The translations under genes were made by a program, and so were the position numbers. A stretch of DNA of 46,882 nucleotides, taken from positions 1-46,882 of the forward strand of contig NZ_MLBF01000037.1 of NCBI RefSeq assembly GCF_001936615.1, read 5' to 3'. Shown piece by piece: positions 14,771-24,010 of the stretch; position 1 is the stretch's first letter; every line of letters begins with the position of its first letter. This stretch comes from Desulfosporosinus metallidurans. Its GTDB lineage: Bacteria; Bacillota; Desulfitobacteriia; Desulfitobacteriales; Desulfitobacteriaceae. Below the pieces are notes generated by a model. The model was not told the origin of the DNA, did no database searches, and saw only the letters and a list, made by a program, of their open reading frames with translations.

Positions 14771-17458
14771 CTGTTTGATAGCAATTATCTCACATACTTT
14801 ACTAGGCATAAGTAAGGGGCTATCAACTTGTTTTCCAAGGAGAATCTCAGAAGCGTTTCTTATATGTTGATCGATAGAAAATCCTACAATTTCAGCCTTA
14901 TCTAAATACTCTTTCGCTTTTTCAAACTGATTGTTGTTAAGGTATAGAATACCAATCTCATACAATGCATGGGGCACCGAAAATTCTTCATATATTTTTT
15001 TATATTCGTTTATTCTCTGTTCATAGTTACTGTAATCACAAATCAACGGCTTAATCAGATTTTCCAGTTCCATTTTAACGTTTTCGTCAATTATCAATGC
15101 TTCATATGCACAATAGAAATCCACAGCTTTTTCATAATTTCTCTGATTTATCAAAAATACAATATATACACAATAAAAATTAGAAGCATCGGGGGCAGTA
15201 ATATCCCTCTTCTTCGTTGCCAAAGTATCATAAATCTCTTCAACCATTTCAGGACGATTGCACCTTGTGTAAAATTGTAGCAGTTGTTGATAAATAAGCG
15301 GTGACTCTAATTTTTCACAGAGTTCAATATATCCTTTTTCAGCATCTGCTAAATTACCCGATAACTCCTGAGCATAAATATCATACAATTGGTCTGTGTC
15401 ATCTTTCCTCCAATTTTCCTGATACTTTTTATAATATTCATCAAACAGTTTCGATCTTCCTCTAAAGAACAGCGCATCTAGAAAAAATTGATACAACCTT
15501 TTTGTGGATATTTCTTCTCTGTCTATTATAGATCGCAATTCATCAATAATAATATCGAATTTCTTTTGTCTGTGATAATACCCCATACTAATTAATAGTC
15601 TATCTTCAGGGTTTAACCTTAGTAATACATTATTATCCATCTTACCCATCTCAAGGTCGCAGTTTGCTTTCATCAAAATCATATCATATTCTTCACCAAA
15701 ATATGGATATACTGCATCGTATTCCTTGGATAAGCGATAATACTCTTTGGAAATCTCCAATAATTTAAGATACTGATATCCTATTCGCTTATATACACTT
15801 TCTTTAAACTTACCATTGCTCTTGGCTATAACCAGTTCAAAACAATCTCTTGCCCTACGTAACATAGACAAATCAACATCAATCAGCCGGATTAAACTTT
15901 CTAAATGTGCCTCCTTAATTGCAGCATAATAGTAGTAGAGCCCCAACTCCTCTAATATATGTAAATCATTACCCAAATTATAGGCTTTGTTTAATAGTTT
16001 AATTGCATCCAAGTATTGTTGGTATACTTGTCCCGCCAAATTTCCCAACATTAAATAAGTGTATTTTTGCTCCTCCTTCGATACTTTCTGCGCATATAAT
16101 TTGAAATCATTATCCACATATTTATGTAGTGTTACCCTATATTCCTGTAGCTCTTGTGGTTTGGCAACGCTCCTTGGCTCTTCAACACTACTACAGGCCT
16201 TCAAAAGATCTCTAAATACAAGTAAGGTGGGATCATTTGATTTAAATTTAATAGCCGCCTCTATAGCTTCAATCGCCTTATCCCATTCATGCAGATTATA
16301 ATAGTACTCGGCTTCTCTCCGATAGATAAAATAATAATCCTCTTCCGTATTTATTAAACGGGCAAGTTCTAGATATCTTTTCATACTTGGATAATCACAT
16401 AAATACCCATAACAAAACACCATTCCTAGATAGACATCTCTTTTCTGATTATCAGTCAATATCTGAAAATCTTCATCCGTCAGTAAGCGTAGGTATTTCT
16501 TTAGGGCAGTGCCTATCTGATATTTAGATTCATTCTGTTTGATCTGACGTAAAAGTTTATCTAATTTGCCTTCTGTCGCTGAAATATCAATAATTTTATT
16601 CTCAACGCTACCGGTATCCAATTTCTGCGGTGCTTGCTCCAGTAAACAAATCGACTCCAATATACGCCGAATGGCTTCTTGATGACTTGTTTCAGTAATC
16701 GAATAAATTATGCATTCCACATCATAACGATTTCGAAGTTTGTGAATTTTTTCTTCCGTTGCTTCGCTTTCGCTTAATAGTATAAAATGTCTGGATCGTG
16801 TTAGACGCTTTGATTTATCCATTAACTCTTGAAAATAAATATCGTCTAGGGAAAAACCAATAAATAGGAACGTGTAGCGATTTTTAAAAGCCTCAAAAGT
16901 CTCTTTATATAATTCACTTTGGTAAAGTTTTTCATATGATTGCTTTGAAAAGACTATTGTATTTGGTTTACCTATCATTCCATGAAGATTTATGATCGTA
17001 TTGTCATATTTATTGTGTGCGATCTCATTTAAAAACCCTTGCCCAATATCCTCCAATGTAAAGACTTGAGATTCAAAATAATCAGCCAAAAAGTTATCGT
17101 AGTTCGTCGTAATATATTTTGTGCAATGCATCTCTATCAAATCTACGTAATTATGGTCAACATCTTTATCAGTGGTTTTCTTATATTGTAAAATATAGTC
17201 ACTGACGGCGGTTTGAATATTTAGCTCATCAATACCTTGGGCTTTTATCTCATCAATTGCATCCAAATAATCTTTATTTTTAATCAATTCTTGAATTGAC
17301 TCCATCTGTTTTTTGGAGAGATTATACATAGAGCCAATTCGAATAATTAATTCACCCCAATCTGGCATTTTAAAACACCTTGACAGCCCAGTCCCAATTA
17401 TCGGCACCAAGGTCTGACTTTTATACGCTTCTCGTAATGTACTTAGATTATATTGCAT
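14717..17458 (-). CDS. SIR2-TPR(-PIN) defence protein, 5' part, disrupted by IS4
   Basis: ATG 17458 follows GGGAGAG. Native sequence ends at 14771, and the last 17 residues (to the stop at 14717) come from the IS end. The N-terminal domain (about 1-285) is SIR2-like: GTGLSR at 22-27, ITTNYDN at 116-122, NLHG with His159, and FIGFSLDD near 199-206. These are the NAD-binding and catalytic positions of defence SIR2 NADases. Residues 290-895 are repeated helical pairs, TPR-like (YYNLHEWDKAIEAIEAAIKF, KAYNLGNDLHILEELGLYYYY, YLNNNQFEKAKEYLDKAE). The PIN-like end lies beyond the IS at 12656-13108. The restored protein would be 1044 residues: effector, sensor scaffold, nuclease-like end. It is disrupted here, though the SIR2-TPR part could still be made. 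Confidence 0.8.
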   Translation of the reverse strand: MQYNLSTLREAYKSQTLVPIIGTGLSRCFKMPDWGELIIRIGSMYNLSKKQMESIQELIKNKDYLDAIDEIKAQGIDELNIQTAVSDYILQYKKTTDKDVDHNYVDLIEMHCTKYITTNYDNFLADYFESQVFTLEDIGQGFLNEIAHNKYDNTIINLHGMIGKPNTIVFSKQSYEKLYQSELYKETFEAFKNRYTFLFIGFSLDDIYFQELMDKSKRLTRSRHFILLSESEATEEKIHKLRNRYDVECIIYSITETSHQEAIRRILESICLLEQAPQKLDTGSVENKIIDISATEGKLDKLLRQIKQNESKYQIGTALKKYLRLLTDEDFQILTDNQKRDVYLGMVFCYGYLCDYPSMKRYLELARLINTEEDYYFIYRREAEYYYNLHEWDKAIEAIEAAIKFKSNDPTLLVFRDLLKACSSVEEPRSVAKPQELQEYRVTLHKYVDNDFKLYAQKVSKEEQKYTYLMLGNLAGQVYQQYLDAIKLLNKAYNLGNDLHILEELGLYYYYAAIKEAHLESLIRLIDVDLSMLRRARDCFELVIAKSNGKFKESVYKRIGYQYLKLLEISKEYYRLSKEYDAVYPYFGEEYDMILMKANCDLEMGKMDNNVLLRLNPEDRLLISMGYYHRQKKFDIIIDELRSIIDREEISTKRLYQFFLDALFFRGRSKLFDEYYKKYQENWRKDDTDQLYDIYAQELSGNLADAEKGYIELCEKLESPLIYQQLLQFYTRCNRPEMVEEIYDTLATKKRDITAPDASNFYCVYIVFLINQRNYEKAVDFYCAYEALIIDENVKMELENLIKPLICDYSNYEQRINEYKKIYEEFSVPHALYEIGILYLNNNQFEKAKEYLDKAEIVGFSIDQHIRNASEILLGKQVDSPLLMPSKVCEIIAIKQLKFRTPLDPCFSCFPVA

Positions 17459-17600
17459 AAGATTCTCTCCCTTTTGCGCTAAGGTAGCTTATCCCACTTT
17501 GTCTAATCATCCATTTTATATGACGTAATCATCTCTAAGGCATTCCACATATTGATTTAATTACCTCCCGAATTTGTTGTAACAGTCCAACAAGTTACAA

Positions 17601-17629
17601 AAACTGCCAGAACTTCGATCTGGCAGTTT
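17601..17629 (-). terminator. Minus-strand intrinsic terminator
   Basis: AAACTGCCAGA (17601-17611) pairs perfectly with TCTGGCAGTTT (17619-17629), with a seven-base loop. On the minus strand the stem is followed by a T-run and TTTTTGTAACTTG. It is 18 bases from the left end of the second IS. Before that insertion it would have stood about 150 bases downstream of the type III res gene, so it was probably that operon's terminator. Confidence 0.65.
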
Positions 17630-17646
17630 ACCCCCCTTGTTCAAGT

Positions 17647-19558
17647 GAGTAATTTCGAAAACCCTGTTTGCCTAGTATCGCTGGATTCTAGGGGACTGGG
17701 TTTTCGCTTTTCCCCCAGAAACTTATCTAAAAACCGAAAACTTTTTCCAGTTGTATTGGAACTACATACCAGCTATGGAACTAATCTACCTTGACTTTTC
17801 GGAGTTACCCCCAAAATTGATCGAATGGCATTTATTACCATATCTTTAAATATTGGGGTGATCACTCTGTTCGGTCATTGGCAAACTCATTCCGAGTATC
17901 AACAATTACTCATTCAAAACGTCTTACTTTTTTACCAATTAGACAAACCCAGAGTAACTCGGCTCGCCAAAGCACTATCTAAACTCTATATCCTTGATCT
18001 GGATGGTTTAAAACCCATTTTACAACCTTATTACTCTAATACCGGGGCACCAGCTAAACACCAACCTGAGATCTTTCGTTCCTTTGTCCTGATGTCTGAA
18101 TTAAAATACCACGGCATTTCCGATTGGGTTGATACCCTTAAATCTGATGCTCTTCTTTGTTCGATGATTGGTGTTTCTCCTGATGATGTTCCAGAGGTAG
18201 GAAATCATTATGACTTTATTGACAGGTTTTGGTTGGGAGAAAACCCCAATGCCCGGGATTCTCTCCACCCCTTCAAACGCAAGCCCCGTAAGAAGCTTGG
18301 CAAGAACCAGAAACAACCACCACGTCATCCTGGTATTATTCAAAAATTTGTTGATTTGGCCTTGCAAGGTAAAACCTTTGAACTTAGACCCGAAAGGCTT
18401 CTTCAACAAATATTTGCCAAAGTTGCTGTAGAACCTTCCGCTAAGGCTGGCCTTCTTGGGGATACTCAGAAGTTGGGTATCTCCGGAGATGGTACCTGTA
18501 TTAACACGGGCGGAAGTCCTTATGGAATAAGAGTTTGCGATTGTAAATCTAAGGGTCTCTTCAGCTGTGATTGTCATCGCAGATTCTCTGATCCTGATGC
18601 TCGTCACGGCTGGGATAGTTACCACGAAGTCTGGTTCTATGGGCATTGTGGCTATTTCTTGTCTGTCTATAATCCAATCTTAAAGGCTGATCTTCCACTC
18701 TATCTTCGCCTAGTTGAAGCTCAACGTCATGATGGGGTTAGCGCCATTGTCGCTTTAGCCGAAGCCCGAAAGCTCTATCCACACTTTAAGTTCGACCGGT
18801 TTATTGGAGACGGTGCTCATGATAATTACCCAACCTATGAACTCCTCAATGCCTGGGATACTAAAGCTGTGATTCCTTTAAACTCAACAAATAAAGGCCA
18901 TTTTAAGTTTCCTCCACCTGTTAAAGTTAATGAGTTTGGTGTTCCCATTTGTTTAGAAGGTCTTCCTATGATTAACCATGGTTTTATGAAAGATCGTTGC
19001 CGGAATAAATGGCGGTGTCCCCTTGCCATGGGCAAAATTAACCATTGTTCTCATAAGGACCAGTGTTCGCCTTCTCCCTATGGAAGAACCGTTTACACGA
19101 AACCCGAGTGGGATCAGCGCCTTTTCACAGCCATCCCTCGCGGTAGCAAAGAATGGAAAACTGAGATGAAGAAACGTACTTCTTCAGAACGTGTCAACAA
19201 ACGAATCCTAGAAGATTACAACCTAGAAGAAAGTCATACTCGTGGCAAAAAACGTTTATCCTGGTGGGTGATGATTCACTCCACAAACATACACCTCGAT
19301 GTAAGACTTAAACTATCCAATTTTAGCCTTCTCGCCATTCTGGATGATCTGATGACAAAAGTGGCTTAGATAGCAAAATCCCTTTTTTATGCTGGGTACT
19401 TGTTAAAATCTATCTTTGATAGGTTGGCTTTGCTATTCCATTCTTTTTGAGCCTTGCAATTATTTCTCGGTATCAAGCTTTAGAACCTTATTACCACCAC
19501 CTAAAATTATTGCAGAATTTTCTTCTGGCCTACTGGAAGTTAGTTTTCGAAATTACTC
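17647..19558 (+). mobile_element. DDE insertion sequence, about 1912 bp
   Basis: Ends are defined by the inverted 16-mer GAGTAATTTCGAAAAC at 17647-17662 and its complement at 19543-19558. Outside lie matching CAAGT pentamers (17642-17646 and 19559-19563), a likely target duplication. Exact ends could shift by a base or two. The gap 17459-17824 otherwise holds the upstream region of the SIR2 gene, an inverted TTGTAAC/GTTACAA pair and the terminator at 17601-17629. The gap 19370-19692 holds the IS right end and about 130 bases before the res stop. Confidence 0.8.
17825..19369 (+). CDS. DDE transposase with Cys-rich insert
   Basis: This 514-residue transposase has acidic residues in GISGDGTCINTGG (about 217-229), FDRFIGDGAHDNYPTY (about 323-338) and a basic C-terminal half. 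A Cys/His-rich insert, CDCKSKGLFSCDCHRRF, follows the first motif. A second Cys set (CRNKWRCPLAMGKINHCSHKDQC) lies near 400-420 and looks zinc-binding. I cannot place it firmly: IS1182-like or an unclassified (ISNCY) group are options. The ATG at 17825 has a poor ribosome site, so the start may differ. The gene is intact between matching inverted repeats. Confidence 0.8.
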   Translation: MAFITISLNIGVITLFGHWQTHSEYQQLLIQNVLLFYQLDKPRVTRLAKALSKLYILDLDGLKPILQPYYSNTGAPAKHQPEIFRSFVLMSELKYHGISDWVDTLKSDALLCSMIGVSPDDVPEVGNHYDFIDRFWLGENPNARDSLHPFKRKPRKKLGKNQKQPPRHPGIIQKFVDLALQGKTFELRPERLLQQIFAKVAVEPSAKAGLLGDTQKLGISGDGTCINTGGSPYGIRVCDCKSKGLFSCDCHRRFSDPDARHGWDSYHEVWFYGHCGYFLSVYNPILKADLPLYLRLVEAQRHDGVSAIVALAEARKLYPHFKFDRFIGDGAHDNYPTYELLNAWDTKAVIPLNSTNKGHFKFPPPVKVNEFGVPICLEGLPMINHGFMKDRCRNKWRCPLAMGKINHCSHKDQCSPSPYGRTVYTKPEWDQRLFTAIPRGSKEWKTEMKKRTSSERVNKRILEDYNLEESHTRGKKRLSWWVMIHSTNIHLDVRLKLSNFSLLAILDDLMTKVA

Positions 19559-19692
19559 CAAGTGTCCTAATATTGATTGCCCCCATCTTATCGCTTTACA
19601 TTAACTTCCAACCCTTGTGGTGGTATGAACCCAACCAACTAACAAGACTCAGTTCCTTTTTTGAGGCTATGATCAGATTAACTATTGAAGCT

Positions 19693-22317
19693 TTAGCTTA
19701 AAGCCGCCAACAATTGTTGATAGACGTTACGACCCTGATCGTCCTGTTTCCACGCCATGAGAAAGACGCCCTTGCCTTGACTTTCTCTGGCCCATAGATG
19801 TCCAAGATTGTCCTTCTCTCCGACATCTTGGGGGTTGTATAAGTCCCCCTTGTATTCCACGACTAAAATACGTTTATCTTCAAGGAGGGCCACAAAATCG
19901 GGGTAAAAATAATCCGTTGAAGTTCGAAAGCGGAATGAGCGGGAATCTCGTTCAATATTTCTCACCCAAAATCGGAGGCGATCTCCCAGCATTTCGATAG
20001 CCCAGGCACACTCCATTTCTTCGCCGTTCATTTCGAATATACTTGGATAAAAATGCTTCTTAAAGTCATACTTTCCGTGATATTGACGAGGGGGAATGTA
20101 CGCATTAGGTTCGAAGGAAAAACTGTAATTGTAGGAAACTTCGACATTTGGCGACTGCCCATATAAAAGTATCTGATAACCACGTAGTTTTGCCTGTTGG
20201 CGCAATCGGCCAATTTTGTTATTCAGCACCTTCTGCAGTAGAAAACGCCCGCGTGAAAGGGCCGTAAGTGGTATTTTTCGCTCATCTTCCAGAGAGGCAA
20301 CGGTGCAACGAATAAATTCCAGCATTTGTGGCTGTGGAACATCTGGCATGCGTAGGCGCTTATCCAACCAATAGGACAATTCATTCACTGTCCATCCCGT
20401 ATCCACAAAGTCAAGGTTTAATTGTTCAGCGGGGGCTACGATAGATTGACGGACATGCCCGTCCAAAATATCAATTGCAAAAGTCATACCATCTGGTTGT
20501 AACGAAAACTCTGTCTCGGTTAGTTGTGCTGGGCCAATTAGTTTCCAATCCGCGGCATAAAGAAAAATCTCATCGTCTGGTAATTCTAGTTCACCATCAA
20601 TAAATAGGCATAATTGAGGAATGATAAATTTATCGCCACGATTGACGGGAGCGATTGCACGCTGTGTGGCGGATTGATGTAAATGCAATTTAAGTCTGGT
20701 TTCAGCTTGACTTCCTTGGGCATGGGAAACAAGTTTCTCCAAAGCAATGGAACTTATAGCACTCACGACTGTGGCTATCATCCCACCCGTGTCGGATTTT
20801 GACATGACGATGGCTTGTTTATCTGTATCAGGAAGGTCGCTTAAATCTACTTCTTGCGACAGCATTACAACAATCGGATCGGGCTGACGGAACGGTTCAT
20901 AAGGTTGATCGTCTGCGAAGTCAAAGCTAGGTTGACGGGGTTCCAAGCTCTCGTCAATTTCTTCTTTTTCAAAGCCCATCTTTTCCACAAGACGGTCGTG
21001 AAGTTGCGTGACAGCATTGGGCCAAGATATCGATGATACGTAGGCGTAAGCGCGATTTAATACTTCATTTTTGCGTCGCTTTGCGTAGGGCATCCGTAAA
21101 ACACGACCTAAAATTTGTTCAACGTCTTTGGCGGAATGGATATTTGCCACGGAGCAAAACACATAGGCAAAAGAACAGTCCCAGCCTTCTTTTAATGCCT
21201 GCACTGTAATAATGAACTCAATCGGACAATTTGGATCGAATAGATTGATTCCGTCGAGTTCTCGCTGATCACCTGTGACTACTGCGATTTTTTCTTCTGG
21301 GATATTTTCATTTGTTAACAAGTGCTCCTTTAAGACCTGCCAAGTGGTTTCTTGGCCCTGATTTTCGGCCTGAAACAGAACAATTGGGCGAATATATTGC
21401 GTCTCTTTTCCGCACAAAACTTCAAGCCGTTTGCGTTGCAAAATACTGTCCCGTACCGCTTCAGGCCACGTTTTATGTTCAGTCAGCACAATGGGAAGTT
21501 TAATCATTTCTTCGGCTTTAAGCTCCATCGCAGAAACGCTGTGCAACACGTTGCTATTTGAAGCGGGAGTTGCCGTGAATTCAACAACACAGGCAGCGTT
21601 GACACGCTCAAACACCTCAAAGCTTAGACGAGTTACATTGTTGTGAGCTTCGTCCACTAAAACAAGAGGGCGGTACATCCGCAGAAGATTAACAAAAGAG
21701 AATCGAATTTTCCCTTGGTCGTCACCGTTATTGATCGTGTCAAAGCCGGTAAACCCGACAGGAATTTTACTAAAAAGCGGTTCAAGATTCTCATTATGGG
21801 CATATACTTTACGCGAATCCGTGTTAGCTTCTTCGGTTTTGATCGTTTGCATGGTGCCGAGGACAATCACAGCTTTACTCGTTAAATCATGGGGACGGAT
21901 TTGTGTGAAATCTGTTATATCCAGAACCATAAAATTGCCATTGAACGCTTCTCGTAAAGTTTCGTAATTATAATTGCCTGGGGTCTTGAGGGTCTCCAGT
22001 GTCTGCGAGCGAATAGTATTACTTGGAACCAACCATAGAACCAACGGAAATTCCCTTTCTAGATAACTTTCTGATGCTATCCGAACCGATTGGGCAGCAA
22101 GAAGGGTTTTTCCGCCGCCGGTCGGTAAGCGAAGACAGGTATATGGGACATTATCGAGCGAGGCGGGCAATGAATTAAACGCACGCTTGTTCACGACGCC
22201 AGGCTTTTCATGGGCATCATAAGCAACTTTCGCTCCGAGAAAACGAGCTTGTTCTAGATAGGTTTTCAGACTGTCCAGTGCATTAATTTGGTATGTTTTT
22301 AGCGGTATTCTTGTCAT
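19693..22317 (-). CDS. res: Type III restriction enzyme, Res subunit
   Basis: This 874-residue helicase-nuclease has superfamily 2 motifs in order: Walker A LRLPTGGGKT near residue 65, VLGTMQTIKT, DEAH box VDEAHNN, FTATPAS, and the motif VI region DVEQILGRVLRMPYA. The C-terminus has PDFVALLEDKRILVVEYKG, a PD-(D/E)xK nuclease core. It pairs with the Mod protein to cut unmodified DNA after ATP-driven translocation. ATG 22317 is preferred over a TTG two codons upstream because AGGTGGG in the end of mod serves it. Three bases separate it from mod's stop. Length is within the family's normal range and the gene looks intact. Confidence 0.93.
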   Translation of the reverse strand: MTRIPLKTYQINALDSLKTYLEQARFLGAKVAYDAHEKPGVVNKRAFNSLPASLDNVPYTCLRLPTGGGKTLLAAQSVRIASESYLEREFPLVLWLVPSNTIRSQTLETLKTPGNYNYETLREAFNGNFMVLDITDFTQIRPHDLTSKAVIVLGTMQTIKTEEANTDSRKVYAHNENLEPLFSKIPVGFTGFDTINNGDDQGKIRFSFVNLLRMYRPLVLVDEAHNNVTRLSFEVFERVNAACVVEFTATPASNSNVLHSVSAMELKAEEMIKLPIVLTEHKTWPEAVRDSILQRKRLEVLCGKETQYIRPIVLFQAENQGQETTWQVLKEHLLTNENIPEEKIAVVTGDQRELDGINLFDPNCPIEFIITVQALKEGWDCSFAYVFCSVANIHSAKDVEQILGRVLRMPYAKRRKNEVLNRAYAYVSSISWPNAVTQLHDRLVEKMGFEKEEIDESLEPRQPSFDFADDQPYEPFRQPDPIVVMLSQEVDLSDLPDTDKQAIVMSKSDTGGMIATVVSAISSIALEKLVSHAQGSQAETRLKLHLHQSATQRAIAPVNRGDKFIIPQLCLFIDGELELPDDEIFLYAADWKLIGPAQLTETEFSLQPDGMTFAIDILDGHVRQSIVAPAEQLNLDFVDTGWTVNELSYWLDKRLRMPDVPQPQMLEFIRCTVASLEDERKIPLTALSRGRFLLQKVLNNKIGRLRQQAKLRGYQILLYGQSPNVEVSYNYSFSFEPNAYIPPRQYHGKYDFKKHFYPSIFEMNGEEMECAWAIEMLGDRLRFWVRNIERDSRSFRFRTSTDYFYPDFVALLEDKRILVVEYKGDLYNPQDVGEKDNLGHLWARESQGKGVFLMAWKQDDQGRNVYQQLLAALS

Positions 22318-22319
22318 TC

Positions 22320-23840
22320 TCAACCCACCTTTACATCATAGGGTGTTTGCTTAAAAATAATATTGAGGGCATTGAGACGAGCCTTTCCTAGACGACTGGT
22401 TTCACCATAAATCACCTTTGGCCCGTCATGGCTGGAAAGATAGGACAGAACCTTCGAAGTCAACACATTGCCGCCGTTTGGGCGCTTGTCCCCCAAAATT
22501 CCGTTGTAAAGAAGGTAATAGGCTGTCCCATTATAGGTACCAAGATATGGGTTAAGGGCTTCGCTACGAAGTGCTGTACGAGTTTCAGAAAACCAGATAT
22601 GGGCGGCTAGGTGAGCAAAGTGAATTTGTGGATTGATCCGCCCCTCGCCATCAAACACCGCCGAGCCAAGCTGATAAAACCGGAATCCTCCTCCGCCTTT
22701 CCATCCCACAGCCTCCGATATGCCGCCCTGTTCGCCCTCAATCACCTTTTTCAGGCGTGTAACACAATGTGTCACAGCATGGTCGCCCATTTCAATGCCG
22801 ATGTAACGACGTCCCATTTTGTGCGCGATAGCAGCAGTTGTACCGGAACCAAGGAAACTGTCCAATACAAAGTCACCGGGGAGCGTAGCAATATGCAGAA
22901 TTCGCTGCAACAAAAGTTCTGGCTTAGGTGTTCCAAAGGCGTTACTAAACAGTTTTTTCTGTTCAGTCATTGAGGTTTGGGTACTACCACAATCGCTTGC
23001 GCTCCACACACTTCTCGGCACTATAGCTTCGGCATCTTTAAGAAACATTTTGAATCGAGGCACTTTTGAAGTTCCATTCTTGCCCCAATACAAAAGATTG
23101 TTAGCCTCGTTTTGAAGGTGTTTGTCCATACCATATCGCCAGGTAAGGGTTTCCGGCGGCCAAATAGTTTCACCTGTGACTGGTTTTTTTATGCCGTAGT
23201 ACAGGTTAGGCCGTTCAGTACGCGTTTTATTACCTGTATAGGTTACTGAATTCCACGGTCCTCGTGGGTCATTGTCAGGATTTTTGTAATAAGCGTTCTG
23301 TTGTTCTGTTCTAGGTAATCTATTAGGCGACCAGCTTTCACGGTTCTTAGCATAAACAACAACATAATCGTGGTCTGAACTAAAATATTTTGCATCATTA
23401 GCTGGCGATACACGTTTCTGCCAAACCACATTAACCACAAAATTTTTTCTCCCAAAAACCTCATCCATAATCACTTTTAAATAGTGAGCTTCGTTGTCGT
23501 CAATTGTAACCCAGATACTACCGTCTTCCGCCAGCAGGTCGCGTAACAATTCAAGACGCGGATACATCATACCCAACCACTGGCTGTGTTCCAGGTTATC
23601 ATCGTAATGCTCAAACGCACTACGGGTGTTATAGGGGGGGTCAATAAAAATACACTTTACCCGACCCGCATAATAAGGTAACAATGCTTTGAGTGCATCT
23701 AGGTTATCGCCCTGTATCAGCATATTCGATGTGCTTGCGTCGCCAAATGAATATTCGTCCTGCTGTTCCAATAGCCGATAGGGAACCTGCTCGGTAGTTC
23801 GGATATGTTTGTCTCTATTAAGCCATTGTAAGATTGGCAT
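22320..23840 (-). CDS. mod: Type III DNA methyltransferase, Mod subunit
   Basis: This 506-residue adenine methyltransferase of the beta class has DPPYN at residues 67-71, the catalytic motif, and FLGSGTTAAIAHKMGRRYIGIE later, the S-adenosylmethionine-binding FxGxG motif. GDNLDALKAL near 44-53 precedes the DPPY motif as usual. The middle variable region (about 170-300) should hold target recognition. GAGGGAACG precedes ATG 23840. Mod modifies one strand of an asymmetric site and gives specificity to Res, encoded immediately downstream. The 170-base gap upstream contains a 10-base inverted repeat at 23968-24010. Confidence 0.93.
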   Translation of the reverse strand: MPILQWLNRDKHIRTTEQVPYRLLEQQDEYSFGDASTSNMLIQGDNLDALKALLPYYAGRVKCIFIDPPYNTRSAFEHYDDNLEHSQWLGMMYPRLELLRDLLAEDGSIWVTIDDNEAHYLKVIMDEVFGRKNFVVNVVWQKRVSPANDAKYFSSDHDYVVVYAKNRESWSPNRLPRTEQQNAYYKNPDNDPRGPWNSVTYTGNKTRTERPNLYYGIKKPVTGETIWPPETLTWRYGMDKHLQNEANNLLYWGKNGTSKVPRFKMFLKDAEAIVPRSVWSASDCGSTQTSMTEQKKLFSNAFGTPKPELLLQRILHIATLPGDFVLDSFLGSGTTAAIAHKMGRRYIGIEMGDHAVTHCVTRLKKVIEGEQGGISEAVGWKGGGGFRFYQLGSAVFDGEGRINPQIHFAHLAAHIWFSETRTALRSEALNPYLGTYNGTAYYLLYNGILGDKRPNGGNVLTSKVLSYLSSHDGPKVIYGETSRLGKARLNALNIIFKQTPYDVKVG

Positions 23841-23967
23841 TGCGTTCCCTCGTTTTCTATGATTTTTGCCTTCGATTTTCTATTTATTAACATTTTAGCA
23901 CAAACCTTAGACATCCACTTGGAATATTTATTTCCACTTAAATCGTCACGCCAGAAATGTTGTGACT

Positions 23968-24010
23968 TGACAAGATGGGTGGGTTGCCTGCCTAAAGTAG
24001 CATCTTGTCA
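23968..24010. repeat. 10-bp inverted repeat at the end of the Abi-like gene
   Basis: TGACAAGATG (23968-23977) and CATCTTGTCA (24001-24010) form perfect arms around a 23-base loop. The right arm overlaps the stop codon of the Abi_C-like gene. No T-run follows on the minus strand, so it is not a classical terminator. It may slow read-through into mod or be a regulator site for mod. Confidence 0.35.

Noticed and set aside
19447..19701. 84-codon plus-strand ORF with a hydrophobic stretch
   Set aside because: It starts inside the IS right end and crosses the inverted repeat and target copy into the res end. Chance frame.
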